A stretch of 64,000 bases of DNA, taken from the NCBI RefSeq assembly GCF_017562075.2, contig NC_054083.1, positions 39,477,255 to 39,541,254 of the forward strand. Direction: 5' to 3'. Each line of letters starts with the position of its first letter. Position 1 is the stretch's first letter. The notes under the pieces were generated by a model. That model did no database searches and was not told where the DNA came from. It saw nothing but the letters and a program-made list of their open reading frames with translations. Positions 1-12,530 of this stretch are shown here, in pieces. This DNA is from Anopheles merus. Lineage: Eukaryota > Arthropoda > Insecta > Diptera > Culicidae. The translations under genes and the position numbers were made by a program.

Positions 1-2991
1 ATATTTTCCAACCTTGGGCGGCGCTTGGGAGGATGAATTTTTCATTAATCTCGCGCATTGGAATGGTATTGAATGAAGGGAGTAGAAGGAAGGGGAGAGT
101 GGTGAAGAAGCTTCTCTGAAGGGGGTGATGAAAATCGAACCGTTTGAGCGTGGCACAGATTTGCTGCAATGGATTGAATCTTTGTGTTGAATTAATCAGC
201 TGGGAGATAAAAAATGTGGGTGTAATAAAAAGGAAGGAAATAATAAATAAATACAACAGTTGTTCTAGTTCAGGCTAGACTCTCGGTTGGGCTTTTTAAA
301 GAACCAAACATTAAAGTCAAACCATCTGATGTACCCCTTAGTGGATGACATTTGTCGTAAGTGCCAATTTTATTAAGCTACGATTGTTTCTATTCTTTCA
401 GTTCTCAATCATATGATGATACGTAGCAAAATAGCTGTTTCAGCTAAGCTCCAAAGCAGCGCATTGAACTACCCCCCAAAATCAATACCCAAATATCAAT
501 TCACCTGTTTGGACGATTCGTGGTGATGTTACAGTTTTATCGCTCTTTCAATGGTGTCACGCATCAATGAGGACCCCGTGGCTCGACGTGCTTCCTTAAT
601 TTACGTAAGCCGTAAGGAAATGGCCCACTTTTTTTCGTTCCTTTCTTACGTTTTGCCCTTCCCCTCATTGTGGCATTTTGCCTTCTTAATCCACTTTCCC
701 GCTTAGTCACTGTTTGGTTGGGTGAATGGTTTTTCGTCGCTATCCCGATTTCGATTTCGCCCAACTCCTTGTGGCTTCCAAAACCAGTTTCCCAGACAGA
801 TCACCTTCACCTTTCCCGGAATTTACCGGCACAACCATCAAAGACTTTCCCTGTTTTCCCTAGCCCCTGAAAGACGGCGTCGTTCTCGCTCGTCGCATGA
901 CGCGTGTCGTATCGTGACAAGAAGCCGTTTCTGCTATTTTTCAATCTATTAACCACCGTCACCTTCCGTCTGTGTTTGTTTGCCTGCTCTCTGCCTTCCC
1001 TGTCCGATGCGCATTAATTCGCTCGCTTGCCCCCAGGGGGAAAAACGGACCCGGGGAATGGAAATCCATCGAAACAGATCCACACCACTCCGCCGCCGTA
1101 CTCGCCTACTCCCTGGGCAGAAGTTTATCATGCCATCATAATCAATTAATATCCAGTTTGTCTTGGCTTCACCGGCTTCTGCCGGCATTCAGTATCGCCG
1201 CAGGACACGCTCTTGTGATGCATATTTTACGGCGAAAGAAAGCGAAGCGAAGTAGGCTTTTTTTCCTGCTCTATCACCACAAAGCCGACGAGCCATATGG
1301 TATCGATTCCACGGGATGGAATCCTTCCTGTGTCTGTCTTGGGTCTCGTGTGTTTTGGAATTTGTGCCGGAACGGGGCTTAGCGTCAAGACATTGAATGA
1401 AGTTAACCTGCTGGTGCTGGTGCTGGCTCCAGCTGCTTTGTCTGTCTTGCGGGCTTTGCGGCAAAACGAGCCCATATCACGCCATGAGTTGGCACGTTCA
1501 AATTGTGCGCCCGTATTAACTTTTCGGCTCTCTTTATCGACTCCCAGAAGCCATCACTCAAGGGGCTGCGAGTTGTCGCAAGCGGTGGAAGCGAGGAACA
1601 CCTAGAAGAATGGCGTAAGCTGTTGAATAAAAAGGCAAAATATCTATTCCACCTTCACACATGCGAACCATGATCCGGAACCATTGAGCCATCGCCGCCC
1701 TGCTGTGAAGATGAAAAATTAACGCTGTAGCTCGAAAGGGGGAAAAAGGTATGCTTTTCGGGCGTCGGGGGAAGTGTAGCATGAGTTGACATTAACCCCG
1801 ACCTACAATTGTAGGTTTTTAGGACGCACCCCACCAGCAATGATGATGACGATAATGGTATGAAAGCGGACAGCTTCTTCTAATTGCTAATGCTAAATTA
1901 TTTGATCAATAGGATATCAATTTGCCCTAGATGGTTGATGAATGGTGTGTCGTGGGGAAGGAAGGTTAATGGAAGGGATTTTGGAGCAGCAAAAGCAACG
2001 GACCGGATGATTGATGACTGTTTTTTGGGGGTTGGATTATGCTGAAGCAACAGAAGCTATTTTTGCAACAGAAAGAAGGAACTTGGGAAGGATTTTCATT
2101 TTTCGAACGATTATTTTTGTATATATTTCATTTTTTTATTTCATACCACATTTGCGACAGGGTAATTGTCAGCATTAGTTTGCAATTATGCTATCAATAT
2201 ATTAAAACTATACATTTGATGACTTTAAATACTGATATCGTACTGCTAGTTTTTAATTTAATTTAATAAACTACTATTTATTTTACTGAAATTAAGTGTT
2301 TTAAGACATTTATAAAACAAAACGTATGTTCATACAGTGATTAGTCTAGTGAAACCGATTAACGGACAATTTATTTATTTAAAATAAGGACTCTTTGTAA
2401 AATATACTATCCTGTTAATTTAATGACCATTTCTAATACTAAAAATGACAAACTTATCATGTTTATTATGGAAAATAATCACAAAAATTGATTTCTTTCA
2501 ATTACTGAAGGCCAAAAGCCCCTTTTTCAATCGGATACATTACTGTACTGCCTTTCCTTCGCCATTGATGCTGTCAATACACACAGTTCCGGTCCCATTC
2601 AGCCAGAACAATGGTCAAACAATCCGCTACTCTTATAATTACTCCTACAGTGAAGAAGGCAAAACCAGACAATCAATCCCATTTCAGGTTGCAGTAAAAA
2701 CACATAAAACTACCCAGCCTGTAAAAGTACATCCAGTCGAATGTCCACTCCCCGCTCGAGTTGTTTGCAAAAAAAAAATAAATAAATAAAGGATGCTCCA
2801 CGTTGGCTCATTTCTTTGTTTGCAGTTGCACACTTTTGCAAGGCCATTCATTGTTCGTGGTCAGGGCAGAAAAAGTAGCAAAGGGTCTCTTTATTTTTTT
2901 GTAAAACAAAACAAAAACAACACCAGGTGACAGTAAACGTACGACTGGACGAAAGTGTACACGAGGTGCAGCGTTATCCTTTCTTTGTGAA

Positions 2992-3017
2992 AGAGGAGAG
3001 AGAGAGAGAGAGAGAGC
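2992..3017. repeat. (GA)n microsatellite
   Basis: About 25 bases of alternating GA, followed by GCGCGCGA. It is a simple repeat. The open frames running through it are low-complexity artefacts. Confidence 0.9.
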
Positions 3018-4284
3018 GCGCGAATGAGAGAGTGTAAGGGAGTAAAAAAAGTGAATTACGACCCGGCAGGCCAACAACCAACAACACACCGCCAACTCGA
3101 TCGGTAATGTTGCAGCAAGTGAGGCAAAAAAGAAAACATTTACCACCACATTACCACCAGCGGGGTGGTGCGCATCGGGGCGCTCTCCTGTGCCATGGCT
3201 GGAAAACATCCATACTGTTGCAACAGTACGAGGGAAATGAAACAATTCACCAGACTGTATAAAAAGTTGTCGTTCTGCTTTGTTTTTTTTTTATTTCATT
3301 TCCTTAGGCTTTCTTCACCCTCATCTGCCATATTTGCCTATCCACAACAACGTTGTTGCCTCATTGTTTCGTCGCTTGTTTGGCTTTGTGTGTCATTTTA
3401 ATGCCATCTCTTGCCTTCTCTTCCTTTTGCATTTCATTTTGGTTTGTTTTTTTGTCACTCTCCTTGTTTTTAATGTTTCTTTTTTTGTGTGTGCGTTCCC
3501 CTGTCGACTGAAAAATATCTGGTTTATGTTTGATGCCGATACCGACCGGAAGGAGAAAGGCACTTTCATCTTTTTTTTTTACTCCACCCCTACACTGTTG
3601 ATGCTCTAGTGGGGTGTTGTTTTCTATTTCCTTGTCACCGGAACTCCGGAAGCAGTACCCCGTGCACACGGGGGCCCGCGAGATGAGCTGATTGTATAAT
3701 TTTGAATTTTAATGATGCGCGTGATTGTCGTCCGGTTTTTGTTTTGTTTTGGGGAAAGTCGGTGTCGTTTTTTTTCACTTCACTGAAGTATTATTAGCAA
3801 TGTCACCCAACTGTGTTCATTTTTTCGTTTGTTTGTTTCTTGCTATTCAATTTTCCATTATCGTCATCACTTGTAGCAGGCGATGGATTTCTGTCACCGT
3901 CATTTAAAGGTTGCCACGTTTAAGGCGCAGAGGCCTGGCCTCTTTTGTTTTGTGCGCCAATTACGCACCTTCCCTTGCGATTGGCAATCTAGCTTTTGCT
4001 AGATTCTCCATCCGCAAACAGGAAGCTAATTGAAATTCATATTTCTTCGAGTGCGATAACGACGCAAATTAGGTTAGTGACGATTCGTTAATTTTTTTTA
4101 TCTCCCCTTCTTTCAGTGTGTGTGTTTTTTAACTACTTTTGACTGTTGTGGATCATCTTTCGTTTGCAGAAAGGTTTTGGTTGTTTGTTTCTTTAAGTGA
4201 GGGTGATACTTTTTGCTGATGTTTAGGGCGACTTTAAGAGTAGATTGATTTTTAAATTAGTAATTTTAGGCCTAGAAAAGGAGG

Positions 4285-4347
4285 AGATACTACTGGTTTA
4301 TTTAATATAATTGTGAGCTTATTATTAAAAACAAACCAGTAGTATCT
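4285..4347. repeat. Perfect 15-bp inverted repeat (hairpin)
   Basis: The arm AGATACTACTGGTTT at 4285-4299 is repeated as its exact reverse complement at 4333-4347. The 33-base loop contains TTTAATA and TATTAAA, which could extend pairing. The flanks are not obviously TA-flanked or related to the transposon ends elsewhere in the window. It could be a tiny MITE remnant or a structured RNA; nothing in the sequence decides between them. Confidence 0.7.
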
Positions 4348-5916
4348 GTAATTTTACAAGGAAAACACTTTGAAAACTGCTGCAATACAAATCAACTGTA
4401 AAATTGTTCAACCAACGCAAGCTAAAGATACAATTTTAATGAACCATTTAGTCATTATTGCACTGTGTGCCGAACAAACACCCGAGAACAAATTACTTAG
4501 TCACAATAATCCCCCTGCAACACACTCATCTTCAGCTCGCTCTTGACTAGTTCTCCTCATGCACTTCAAGCAAACTGTTGCGAGAACAATGCCCGACTTA
4601 ACAGCAATCTTTTATGCAAATAAAACAATTCCAACCGTACACAGGCGCTGTGTCTTTTGCATGCCAGACCACCTCGCCCCAGCCCGCGCCCGATTCACGC
4701 TCCAGCGATTCACAGAACGATTTAAATCATTTCCGTAAACACTAACCGATAGCTTTCAGGCTTCTGCCACTGTTGACTCAATCACTGCCTAGCAAATGGT
4801 GAATGGATGAATGGATGTTGTTCCTGTTTCTTCCCTCAAGACACACACGAAACAAACCGAACTTGCCAAGTGTGTTGTCATACAATGCTCGAGTGAATCT
4901 ATTCACTACTACTTGTTCTCAGCCCCGAATGAATGATAGTCGAGAGTGTCTGTTTGGAGTGGTGCTGCTGCTGCTCGAGCACTGGCACTAGCGGGGCTCA
5001 AAGTTCTACGGCGTTCCTTGAACGGCACAAAAAGAAGAGACGATAAGCAACTCTTGTCATCGCAAATAACAATGAACACGTTGCGTCGTTCCCTCTCCAG
5101 CCTGTAGCCCGTCACTACCAAGCCAGAACACCGGTTGCTGAAGCGTGTCGAGTTTGCTTTTTCCCTTCAAGCAACGCGCACAGCGCACAGCGCCTGTGCT
5201 CCTTATGGTCGAATCTTGCAGTGAGTTTTCCATCTCCACCTTTTCCCGCTGGCTGCTGGCAGCAGCACAAGAGCTAAGCAAATAATCATTATATTGTAAT
5301 TTAATTGAACGCCACGGTGAAAGAACCGGGAGTCCAAAGTTCAAAAAGATTTCCCTTCCTCGGTTTCTTTCTTTCACGCCCACACCGCTCGATCGATTCG
5401 AATCGAACTGGAGCAAAGTGTCGGAAAATGGCTGCAATTGAGCTGGAAAAGAAAGTTTTTCCACGCGGAAAACATTCCCTTCCCCATCATCTTCCCATTC
5501 CTTTGGCTCATCACTGGAATAAAGCTTGAGTGGCCACTGTTGTGCGAACGAAAACAGTCGTCACACCTCGTCCTCGTGCAGAGCGGCAAAAGTGTGGAAA
5601 GTTTTCTCTCATTACCATCGACAGCCGACGGGGTCGTGGACATCATTAACGTCCTTTTTGTGCAGCAGTTCTGTTGCTGATGTCGCTACCATTATGGGCG
5701 GTCCTGTTGATGGCAGCTCGGTCAAGTCAAAGCTGCATCTTCGAGCGGTGCTAATTGTTTGTTTATGCTGTCGTTTCGTTTTATTCGATTGATCCTCTCG
5801 CCTCACATTTGGCACCTCGTTTGATGGTCACAGCGCACTAATGAGCTGCTTTCTTCCCTTGTGCCAAACACTTATGCTTTCTTTCTTGTATTTCCTCTCT
5901 CTCACCATCTCGGCAG

Positions 5917-6482
5917 CTACTACGCGTCAACACTGTTTGGGCCGCTACAGCAGCAACCAAACGCACAGCCACGGCCTCTCAAGCGCCAACGGTTGATGGC
6001 ACCGAGCCGCATGGGAATGACGCCGAAAATGAACGGTGCCGGGCCGATCCTTGCGCACAGTCACGCACAGCAACAGCAGCAGCAGCAGCAGCAGCAGCAA
6101 CAGCAAGTGCTCTCTCAACAACAGCAACAGCAACAACAGCAGCAACAGCAACAACAAATGCATCTCGTAGCACATTCGCAACAGCTTCAGCAACAAATGC
6201 AAGCCGTGGCAACGGCAAGCCCTGTGCCGGGGGGAGCCTGCAGTTTGGGCGGCTACTACACCACCCCGGTCGGTGGTAACATTGGCTCGAGCAACGGTGT
6301 GCCGATGCAGGTGCCGAACGGGTGCATCGGGACGAATGGTTACATCAACAACAACAACTGCTTGCTGAACGGAACGGAGCTGAGCGGTGGTGGTGTTGTT
6401 GGCGGCGCGGGCTGCAACATGTCAAGCAACATGTCAAGCTACACCAACGGCCAGCACGTGGTTGGACCGTTCAAAACTTACA
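5917..6482 (+). CDS. Zinc-finger protein, internal exon with polyglutamine tract (BCL11-like gene)
   Basis: Internal coding exon of about 189 codons. It starts after a pyrimidine-rich acceptor ending CGGCAG and ends at the donor GTAAGT (6483). The first base completes a codon, and the last base (A) is the first base of a Ser codon finished by the exon at 11501, so the phases agree. The product begins with SYYASTLFGPL, then a basic stretch PRPLKRQR that could be a nuclear localisation signal. It continues into two glutamine runs separated by VLS, and then a Gly/Asn/Ser-rich low-complexity region. Such regions are common in dipteran transcription factors and point to a disordered activation or repression domain. 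No zinc finger lies in this exon. The frame stays open a little upstream (Met at 5861), but that part is the pyrimidine tract of the acceptor and is unlikely to be translated. The N-terminus of the protein lies on an exon not identified here. Confidence 0.85.
6067..6157 (+). repeat. Interrupted CAG/CAA trinucleotide tract (polyQ)
   Basis: Two in-frame runs of glutamine codons mix CAG and CAA and are separated by Val-Leu-Ser. The first run contains nine CAGs in a row, the longest pure stretch, which is the part most likely to vary in length between individuals. The antisense reading frames of poly-Leu and poly-Ala are shadows of this repeat. Confidence 0.95.
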
Positions 6483-9400
6483 GTAAGTAGTTTTTTTTTT
6501 AAGGAAAAATGTTACAAAAAATAATATCTTTCCCATTTTAAGACCATTTAGGAATACAAACAGACCTGAGAATTGAGCTTCATATTAACGTTTGGAATTT
6601 AATAATAGGCTTTTATTCGAATGGCTTTGGAAAGAAAGTCAAAGACAAATAATTGCTGTTCATATGGTTATCTTACAATGTTATTATTCAAGGTTACTTG
6701 CAAAATAAATCTACGATCTTGCGAGCTTCCTTCCACCAGCTATCCGGTATATTCGCCATGGCGGACGAAGACTTGCGTTCAGGCATGTTTTAAGATCTTT
6801 CTTCAATTTTTATCAATGCCTCCTCAGTTTTCGCTACAAAATTATTGAAGTACAGTATTTCGCTTCATGTTGGTCCAAAACGCCTGGATGGGACGAAGCT
6901 GGAGGATGTTGGACCAGTTCAATGACTAAACATTGATATTCAGCCTCTCCAACTCCTTAAAATGATCACTTCAAGTAGTGGCGTCATTGCCTGCCGCTGC
7001 GAAGCCAGTGGATTCGATTTCAGCTTCCAAACATGTTTGTTCATGTTTCAAAGGTATTTTTTTTATTGTTTTGGCCAGTTGCATCGATCTCCCGGCCATG
7101 CTAACGCAGCGATGAAGTGACTTTTCCTTCGGTCTTCATTTTCAGCATTCTTTGGAGCTTCTTGTCGCTTGAGGACTTCGCCCATTCGGAATTGGGCTTT
7201 TATTCGATGCTCTAATTGTTGTTTAATAGTGTCAAAATGTTGTGGATGCCGGAACAGGCTTATACGACGTCCACTAACAGCCGCAAGGAGTCCGTTTTAG
7301 ACACTATGGAGTACCTTTCTTTGACCCTGCACACTACTGAACGAAGTTGTTTCACTTTTGTGGCGATCAGGGTTAGAGTTTGACTGATAGAGGAGTCACA
7401 TTTACTCGGATGTCATATGGGATACTATTATTGAAGGTGCAATCAACGTTTCGTTAGAGCAGTTAACGATGAAAGTGTAGAAACCCCATGAAAAAACGAC
7501 AATATTTGTAAATGTTAAACAAACCCAACTCCTTAAGTTCGCAATCTCCCTTTCCACGGCAGATTAAAGCAACTCATCCTTCAAAAACCGCCAACCAAGC
7601 AGGCGGGAAGTTTGCTGTTTAACCCACAAAAAGCATTTCAAATATTGATTGCCACAAAAACCATCGGCATGCCAAGCAAAATGCTGGCCAAGGCTACCAG
7701 TAAAACCGACTTTCATCCTTTGAAACTTCTTATACATGTGTGTGTGTGTGTTTGTGTGTCTGTTATGAGAACGGTAAGCACTGCCACCGTTTCTACACCT
7801 TCCGGCCACTTGCCTAAATATCCCATCGCATGCCATCATCATCATCATCATCGTTCGGTGATTCGGTTCCGTGTCGAAGGCATCGTTCAAGCGTAAACTC
7901 TAAAGTACGTCCCCGTAACCCCTTTGGCAAAAGGGAATCCAAGGCCCACCAAAGGTCCACTATCTCGAGCAGCACCACCAAGAGCAAGAAAATGTTCTCA
8001 TTTACAATTCATTGAATTTACATTCATAATTATACTCCTACTTCCCGGTCGGTTCCGTACGGTGCCGGTGCCTTCTGGGCATGGTGGTCCACAAAGTGTC
8101 CTGTTGTGTCTTTCGGTTGGATCAGCTCGGGGTTTTTTTGTTTTGCTTCCATCACGCCTCCCGCTACCTTCCAAAGCGATTCTCGGTCCCAAACGCTTGC
8201 CCATTAACGCGGTTGTTTGGCTGTTGGCTTGGCGAAGAAAACTCTTCTTCCCCTCAAGGCTACCGGGAGCCACCGTACCGGGTGGTTGCTTCTTAGTTTG
8301 TAGCGTGCCGATTTTCTTTTGATTTTCCATCGCCCTTGTAATGAACTGCGAGCGCCGAACCTCAACCGAAGTGGACTTCCCAACCCAGCGGCACTCATCG
8401 CACAGCGGAAACATCCCGAGCGCAGCAAGACACAACACTATCGTCATCGCCACATTGCCGCCTTTCGTCGTCGGTCACCTCCGGGGCCGGAAGTAACATT
8501 TCTCGAGCAAATGGGCCACGCTCTGTGTCTCTCTGTCGCTCGGTTAGCTAATGACTCGGTACAACGACTCGACCGCACGGTTATGCTGTACACCGCAGGA
8601 GATTTTGTTCACGAGAACCCTCTTTGAGGTGAAGAAGAAATGAAACTTACCAATTCTGAGCCTGCCGAGGCATGTACGAGGAAGGCGAAACTTTTCATTA
8701 CTGTGTGCCGCACGACGATCTTTCGCACTTGTCGCCCGAGGTCATGTGAAGTGGGACTTGCCGTGGTTCGCTCCATTCCCTTCGCTTCGCTTCATCAAAC
8801 TCGGGCTATCTCTCACCTCGCTTCGATGAGGTGTTGAAGTTTGCCTTATCGTTGTTAATGTTTTATGGGCAAAATGGACTGCCTTTGCAGTGAGGAGAGA
8901 AAGACTCCCTGGTCTGCTGTTGCTTCCTGCTTGAGCTCTTGCCGAAGCTGATCGCCTGTGGTGTGGACTGGCAAATGAGACCGTAATGGAAACAACAAAA
9001 AAAAGGATGGCCAGTAGACTAGGCCAGTTGCAAAACAAGACATAAATCATGTGGTGGAATTATGTGTCGGTGTTTGTGTCGGTGTGATTAAGATTTGTAG
9101 GGTGTAAAGGGAGAAAAGAAAGTTGTAAAGAAGTACGAACCCGATGTAATTGAGCGAGCGATGCATGATTGTTGGGGAAAAGTTTGATAATTTCGTTAAA
9201 AATATGAAAATTAATGGATGGACTTTGAATGTGGAAAACAAAAAGTAATGAAGCGTGTTTATCGCAAGCTGATTAGGAAAGTTTAGAAATGATTTGTTTG
9301 TGAGAAAAATAAGGAAATATGCTTACAGGAAGGTAATAATTTCAACAGTTTTGCAAAGAAAAAGCATTTAAAATAAACCTTTTTAGCAACTTTTAACGTT

Positions 9401-11500
9401 TAATTTGAATGCCATTTTGTTTATTATTTTTTTAACTGGTTTAGAACAAACTGCGATTATTTAACACACACATGAAGAACTAATGCAGCTTCCTTACTAA
9501 CATAAATGTTGTTGCTGTTTAATTTTTTTTACGAGGCTTTTTAGCATTCACTTCAAGTCGTCAAACAGAAAGAAAAAAATAAGATTTAGATACTTTTAAA
9601 AAGGTCAATAATTGTTGAGACAAAAAAATGAAGAAAAATATAAATACAAGAGTTCTTATTACCATGATGATGGAAGGTGATTTTTTTGTTAATTCTGGTG
9701 CTTTTCAATTTAAATTGTGCTTTTTTCAGTAGATATTTACTCATATACTTTCTAAATTTGTTTGTAGATATTAGAATCCTTTAAATATTTAAAAAGCTTT
9801 TCAACTTGATTGTAATTGTTTGAAAGTACAATGTTCAAATGCTCTACAAGCTTGTGCTTTTTCCTTTCGACGGAATATGTCAATTAACCTGATAGAATTT
9901 ACACCTTTATTTACCATTATGCATGATCTTCTGAGGTTTTTAAAGAAATTGGTATGATTTTTCAAGAAGCATAGCTAACAACTGTCCTCAACGACTTGTG
10001 AAAAAAGTGTTTCAATAGGTGAAAAAACGAAATTTTCGTGAAACCTCGCAGTCGTATAATAGATTAACGGTGTCCTGGTTTAGGTAGCCGCCACTGTATC
10101 TTTGTATACAAACAGGATATGTGCCAAAGTTAACCACTATTCCACACTAAAGCAACCCTCATTTTTTGTGAGCTTTCATTTGGAACACGGCAATGGAACT
10201 CGCTCGCAATGCATTTCATCAAACCTAGCCGACTGCTTTTTATTATTATTTCGCACCTCGTTGCTACACACCATCTTATCAGCTCGTTTTCCCCCAAATA
10301 CCTTTCATTTGTACTTTCCTGTGAAGGTCTAACCCCTACTTTACTCGCTACAGCTCCACACAGCTGACAGCATGACAGAAAAAATAACACAAACACCACA
10401 GACCACCACGGTACGGGGATGATGAAGTATAGCACACACAAAAGACTCGTGAACCAAACCCAAACCGAGGTTAGCTTCAAAGCTTCGTACCTTTCGTAGC
10501 AGGTGAAGCAGCAAAAAAAAAAAAAAACAAAAAAAAACACATGGATAAGCAATGGATAGTGAAAAGCGCGCTACTAGACACCCGGATACAGACACGAACG
10601 AACGTATTTTTCATCTTTTTTCTTCTTCTCTTGGCCCAGTTCGCCACCAGGCGTCTCCATTGCCCAATCGAGCCGGTGAGGCAAAGGCAGGCAGTTTGTT
10701 CCTTCGTCACGTCGACACATACCCATACACCTTACCTCTTTCTTCTGCTGCTACCTGCTCTGTTGCGTGTGATGAGCGTGACGGTTTCGGGGTTGGTTGA
10801 GCCAAACCGAGTAGGGAACACACACACATCAACAACAACAACGTGCACATTGGAGGGGTATTTGTAACAAATAAATGAATGGGGTCGTCCCGGTAGTTGC
10901 TAAAATATTCATATTTTAATTAAAGCAAGGAAATAAAACTCGGTGATGATTTTCGTTTGCCACCGTGTGCGGCGTGCAGTTGTGCGCTTTAACGCGAGGG
11001 GGAAAACCACTCCTGTGCTGTCGCATCGGTTTCGAGGTCATGCTACTGCTACTTCCGCAATTCAGCGCTGTGACGAACGATGACAGAATGTTTGGAAATT
11101 CCTATCCAAGCGTGTGTGTGTGTGTGTTCACACCTTACCCACACCAAGGGCTGTAACACACGCAAACCGTTGCACCAATTGGTGGCGAAAAGGTTGGCAA
11201 AGTTGGGTCGTAAATTTCAATCTTCAATCCACCACCGCCACACACACATCACCGTGCTAACGGAACCTATTTCGGGACTATGAGACTATAGTGGAGTATA
11301 TCCGCTTCCAACCCGAAGCAAACTAGCACGTGAAAGTTGATCTGGCAAAACGGGGTACAAAATTGGATCATAACAACTTCCGCCATGTGCTAGGAGGGGG
11401 ACATCTTTTTAGTGACACCAATGAGGGTTTACCGGTCCACTATCCGCTTTCAATTACTGATCTTCTTCTTCTTCTTCTATTTTGTGACTCTTTGCCGCAG
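6483..11500 (+). other. Intron of the zinc-finger gene (5.0 kb)
   Basis: Begins GTAAGT and ends in a CTTCTTCTTCTT-rich pyrimidine tract followed by CCGCAG. It holds a decayed transposase on the minus strand (about 6600-7210), a short TG run and a CAT run (7738-7851), an AT-rich stretch at 9240-10070, and a possible lone hAT terminus ending at 10096. I see no additional exon. Open frames between 8000 and 9000 overlap on both strands without domains. Confidence 0.75.
6600..7210 (-). mobile_element. Decayed Tc1/mariner-like DNA transposon remnant
   Basis: The reverse strand near 6865-6925 reads LQLRPIQAFWTNMKRN. This matches the pattern just after the second catalytic Asp in IS630/Tc1/mariner-type transposases (leucine, Pro-Ile-Glu/Gln, then a Trp and a Lys-Arg cluster). 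Downstream the reading shifts frame and then gives NASLRPPWRIYRIAGG, with several stops. A degenerate lysine/arginine-rich stretch around 7075-7200 on the same strand may be the N-terminal part. The words CTTTTATTCGA occur at both margins (about 6609 and 7198) as a direct repeat. No intact frame or clear inverted termini remain. Superfamily is moderately supported; family is unknown. Confidence 0.5.
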
Positions 11501-11638
11501 GTAATCCCGACACACTCATCTGCGGCAACTGCCGGGAGCTGTTCACCGACCTGACGGAGCTGCTGGATCACAAGCGCAGCTACTGCAAGCTTCGATTTAC
11601 CTGCAAGTGTCTCAGTACCTCACCGGTGCAGAAAACTT
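11501..11638 (+). CDS. Zinc-finger protein, exon with CCHC-type finger (BCL11-like gene)
   Basis: Internal exon of 138 bases between an acceptor GCCGCAG and a donor GTAAGT at 11639. Its first two bases complete a Ser codon from the exon ending at 6482, and its last base starts a Tyr codon completed at 11741. The product contains CGNCRELFTDLTELLDHKRS followed by Tyr-Cys: a zinc-binding Cys-x2-Cys-x12-His-x4-Cys finger. A short tail FTCKC adds two more cysteines. An N-terminal C-C-H-C finger of this kind, ending in a lysine/arginine cluster before the last Cys, is characteristic of BCL11/ZNF296 proteins, where it serves protein association rather than DNA binding (family knowledge). The assignment here rests on motif shape and on the next exon. 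Confidence 0.88.
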
Positions 11639-11740
11639 GTAAGTGTCTTTGCATGTGTGTGTGTGTGTGAGATTGAAACAAACTTAGAACAGTCAGTTAT
11701 TTGCTTATCCTTGTCTGGTCCCATTTTTCCCCATTTTCAG
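11639..11740 (+). other. Short intron (102 bp)
   Basis: Starts GTAAGT and ends CCATTTTCAG. It contains a short TG run. Phase 1 on both sides keeps the frame. The length is typical of short dipteran introns. Confidence 0.9.
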
Positions 11741-12051
11741 ATCCCAATCCGCAGGCTAAGCTGGTGTGTGTGGCGTGCAAGGATTCGTTCTCCAATCCCT
11801 GGGATCTGATGGTGCACGCGCAGGCCGCACACATGGTAAACATCTACGAGCTGGGGGAGAGCCCGTCGTCCGGCGAGGACGGGAAGGCGCTGGCGGTGGG
11901 CGGCGATCGGACCGCCAACAGTACGCCCACGATGCCCTGCTCACCGCCCGCCCACGAGCACGGCGCGAAGCTGAATGGAAACGGTGCGGTCAACAACCCG
12001 CTGGCGAACGGAATTCACGAGCTTGATGATGAGAAGAATGACCATGGGGAG
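11741..12051 (+). CDS. Zinc-finger protein, exon with C2H2 finger (BCL11-like gene)
   Basis: Internal exon of 311 bases. The first two bases complete a Tyr codon, and the exon ends in phase 0 at the donor GTGAGT (12052). It encodes CVACKDSFSNPWDLMVHAQ followed by AAH, a Cys-x2-Cys-x12-His-x4-His zinc finger. Directly after it comes MVNIYELGE. BCL11 and ZNF296 have the same arrangement: a second finger with a Trp in the middle and HAQ between the histidines, then an IYLE-like motif, which is the best reason for the family call. The rest is Gly/Ser/Pro/Asn-rich and probably disordered, ending in an acidic HELDDEKNDHGE. Codon use is GC-rich, unlike the AT-rich introns, which supports real coding. 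The alternative is a different insect two-finger family sharing these motifs. Confidence 0.88.
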
Positions 12052-12530
12052 GTGAGTGGAGCGATTTTTTTGTTTGGGAAATGCACTTCAAGTGGGGTAG
12101 TGGACATGAGAGCAACAATCAATACTTGTTAAAGGTTACATTATAGTCGGCTGAGCTTTTTACACGCTTTTTGTTCCATTTGACGGAATGTCAGATAGTT
12201 GGACAATTTAAAGTTTTGCAATCGAAGCAGGCGTGCATATTTTTATTTTCAAATTATCCGTTATTCGTTTGAAAATTTATATTTATCTTGACTTCTAACT
12301 GTGCATAAAGGATTAAAAATTTAAATTTCATGAATTTTAATCATGAAAATAAAAATACAGAAAAAGTTTTTCTGTTCATGTATAAACGAATTGCGATAAG
12401 AAGTAATACATCTTGAAATTGTTACCCTTTGTTATTAGCTTTGCTTAAAACTGATAAAGATTTTGAAGTATGCCATCTACTGGAATATGGTAGAATTGCC
12501 AAATTGGATTTTTATATTTTAAAGATGTTT

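Larger units (their letters stand above)
1..5916. other. Non-coding DNA upstream of the first recognised exon
   Basis: I see no convincing coding exon on either strand. Open frames here are short, lack domains and overlap one another on opposite strands. The stretch has many poly-T and poly-A runs, a short GA microsatellite and one perfect hairpin. It is either an intron or the 5' flank of the zinc-finger gene, because the exon at 5917 begins at a splice acceptor and so needs an upstream exon ending two bases into a codon. I could not place that exon in this window. Confidence 0.6.

Noticed and set aside
2808..3669. Overlapping 100-145 codon frames on both strands
   Set aside because: Low-complexity T-rich and GA-repeat DNA without domains. 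The frames conflict with one another.
5945..6218. Antisense poly-Leu and poly-Ala frames
   Set aside because: Shadows of the CAG/CAA tract of the zinc-finger exon.
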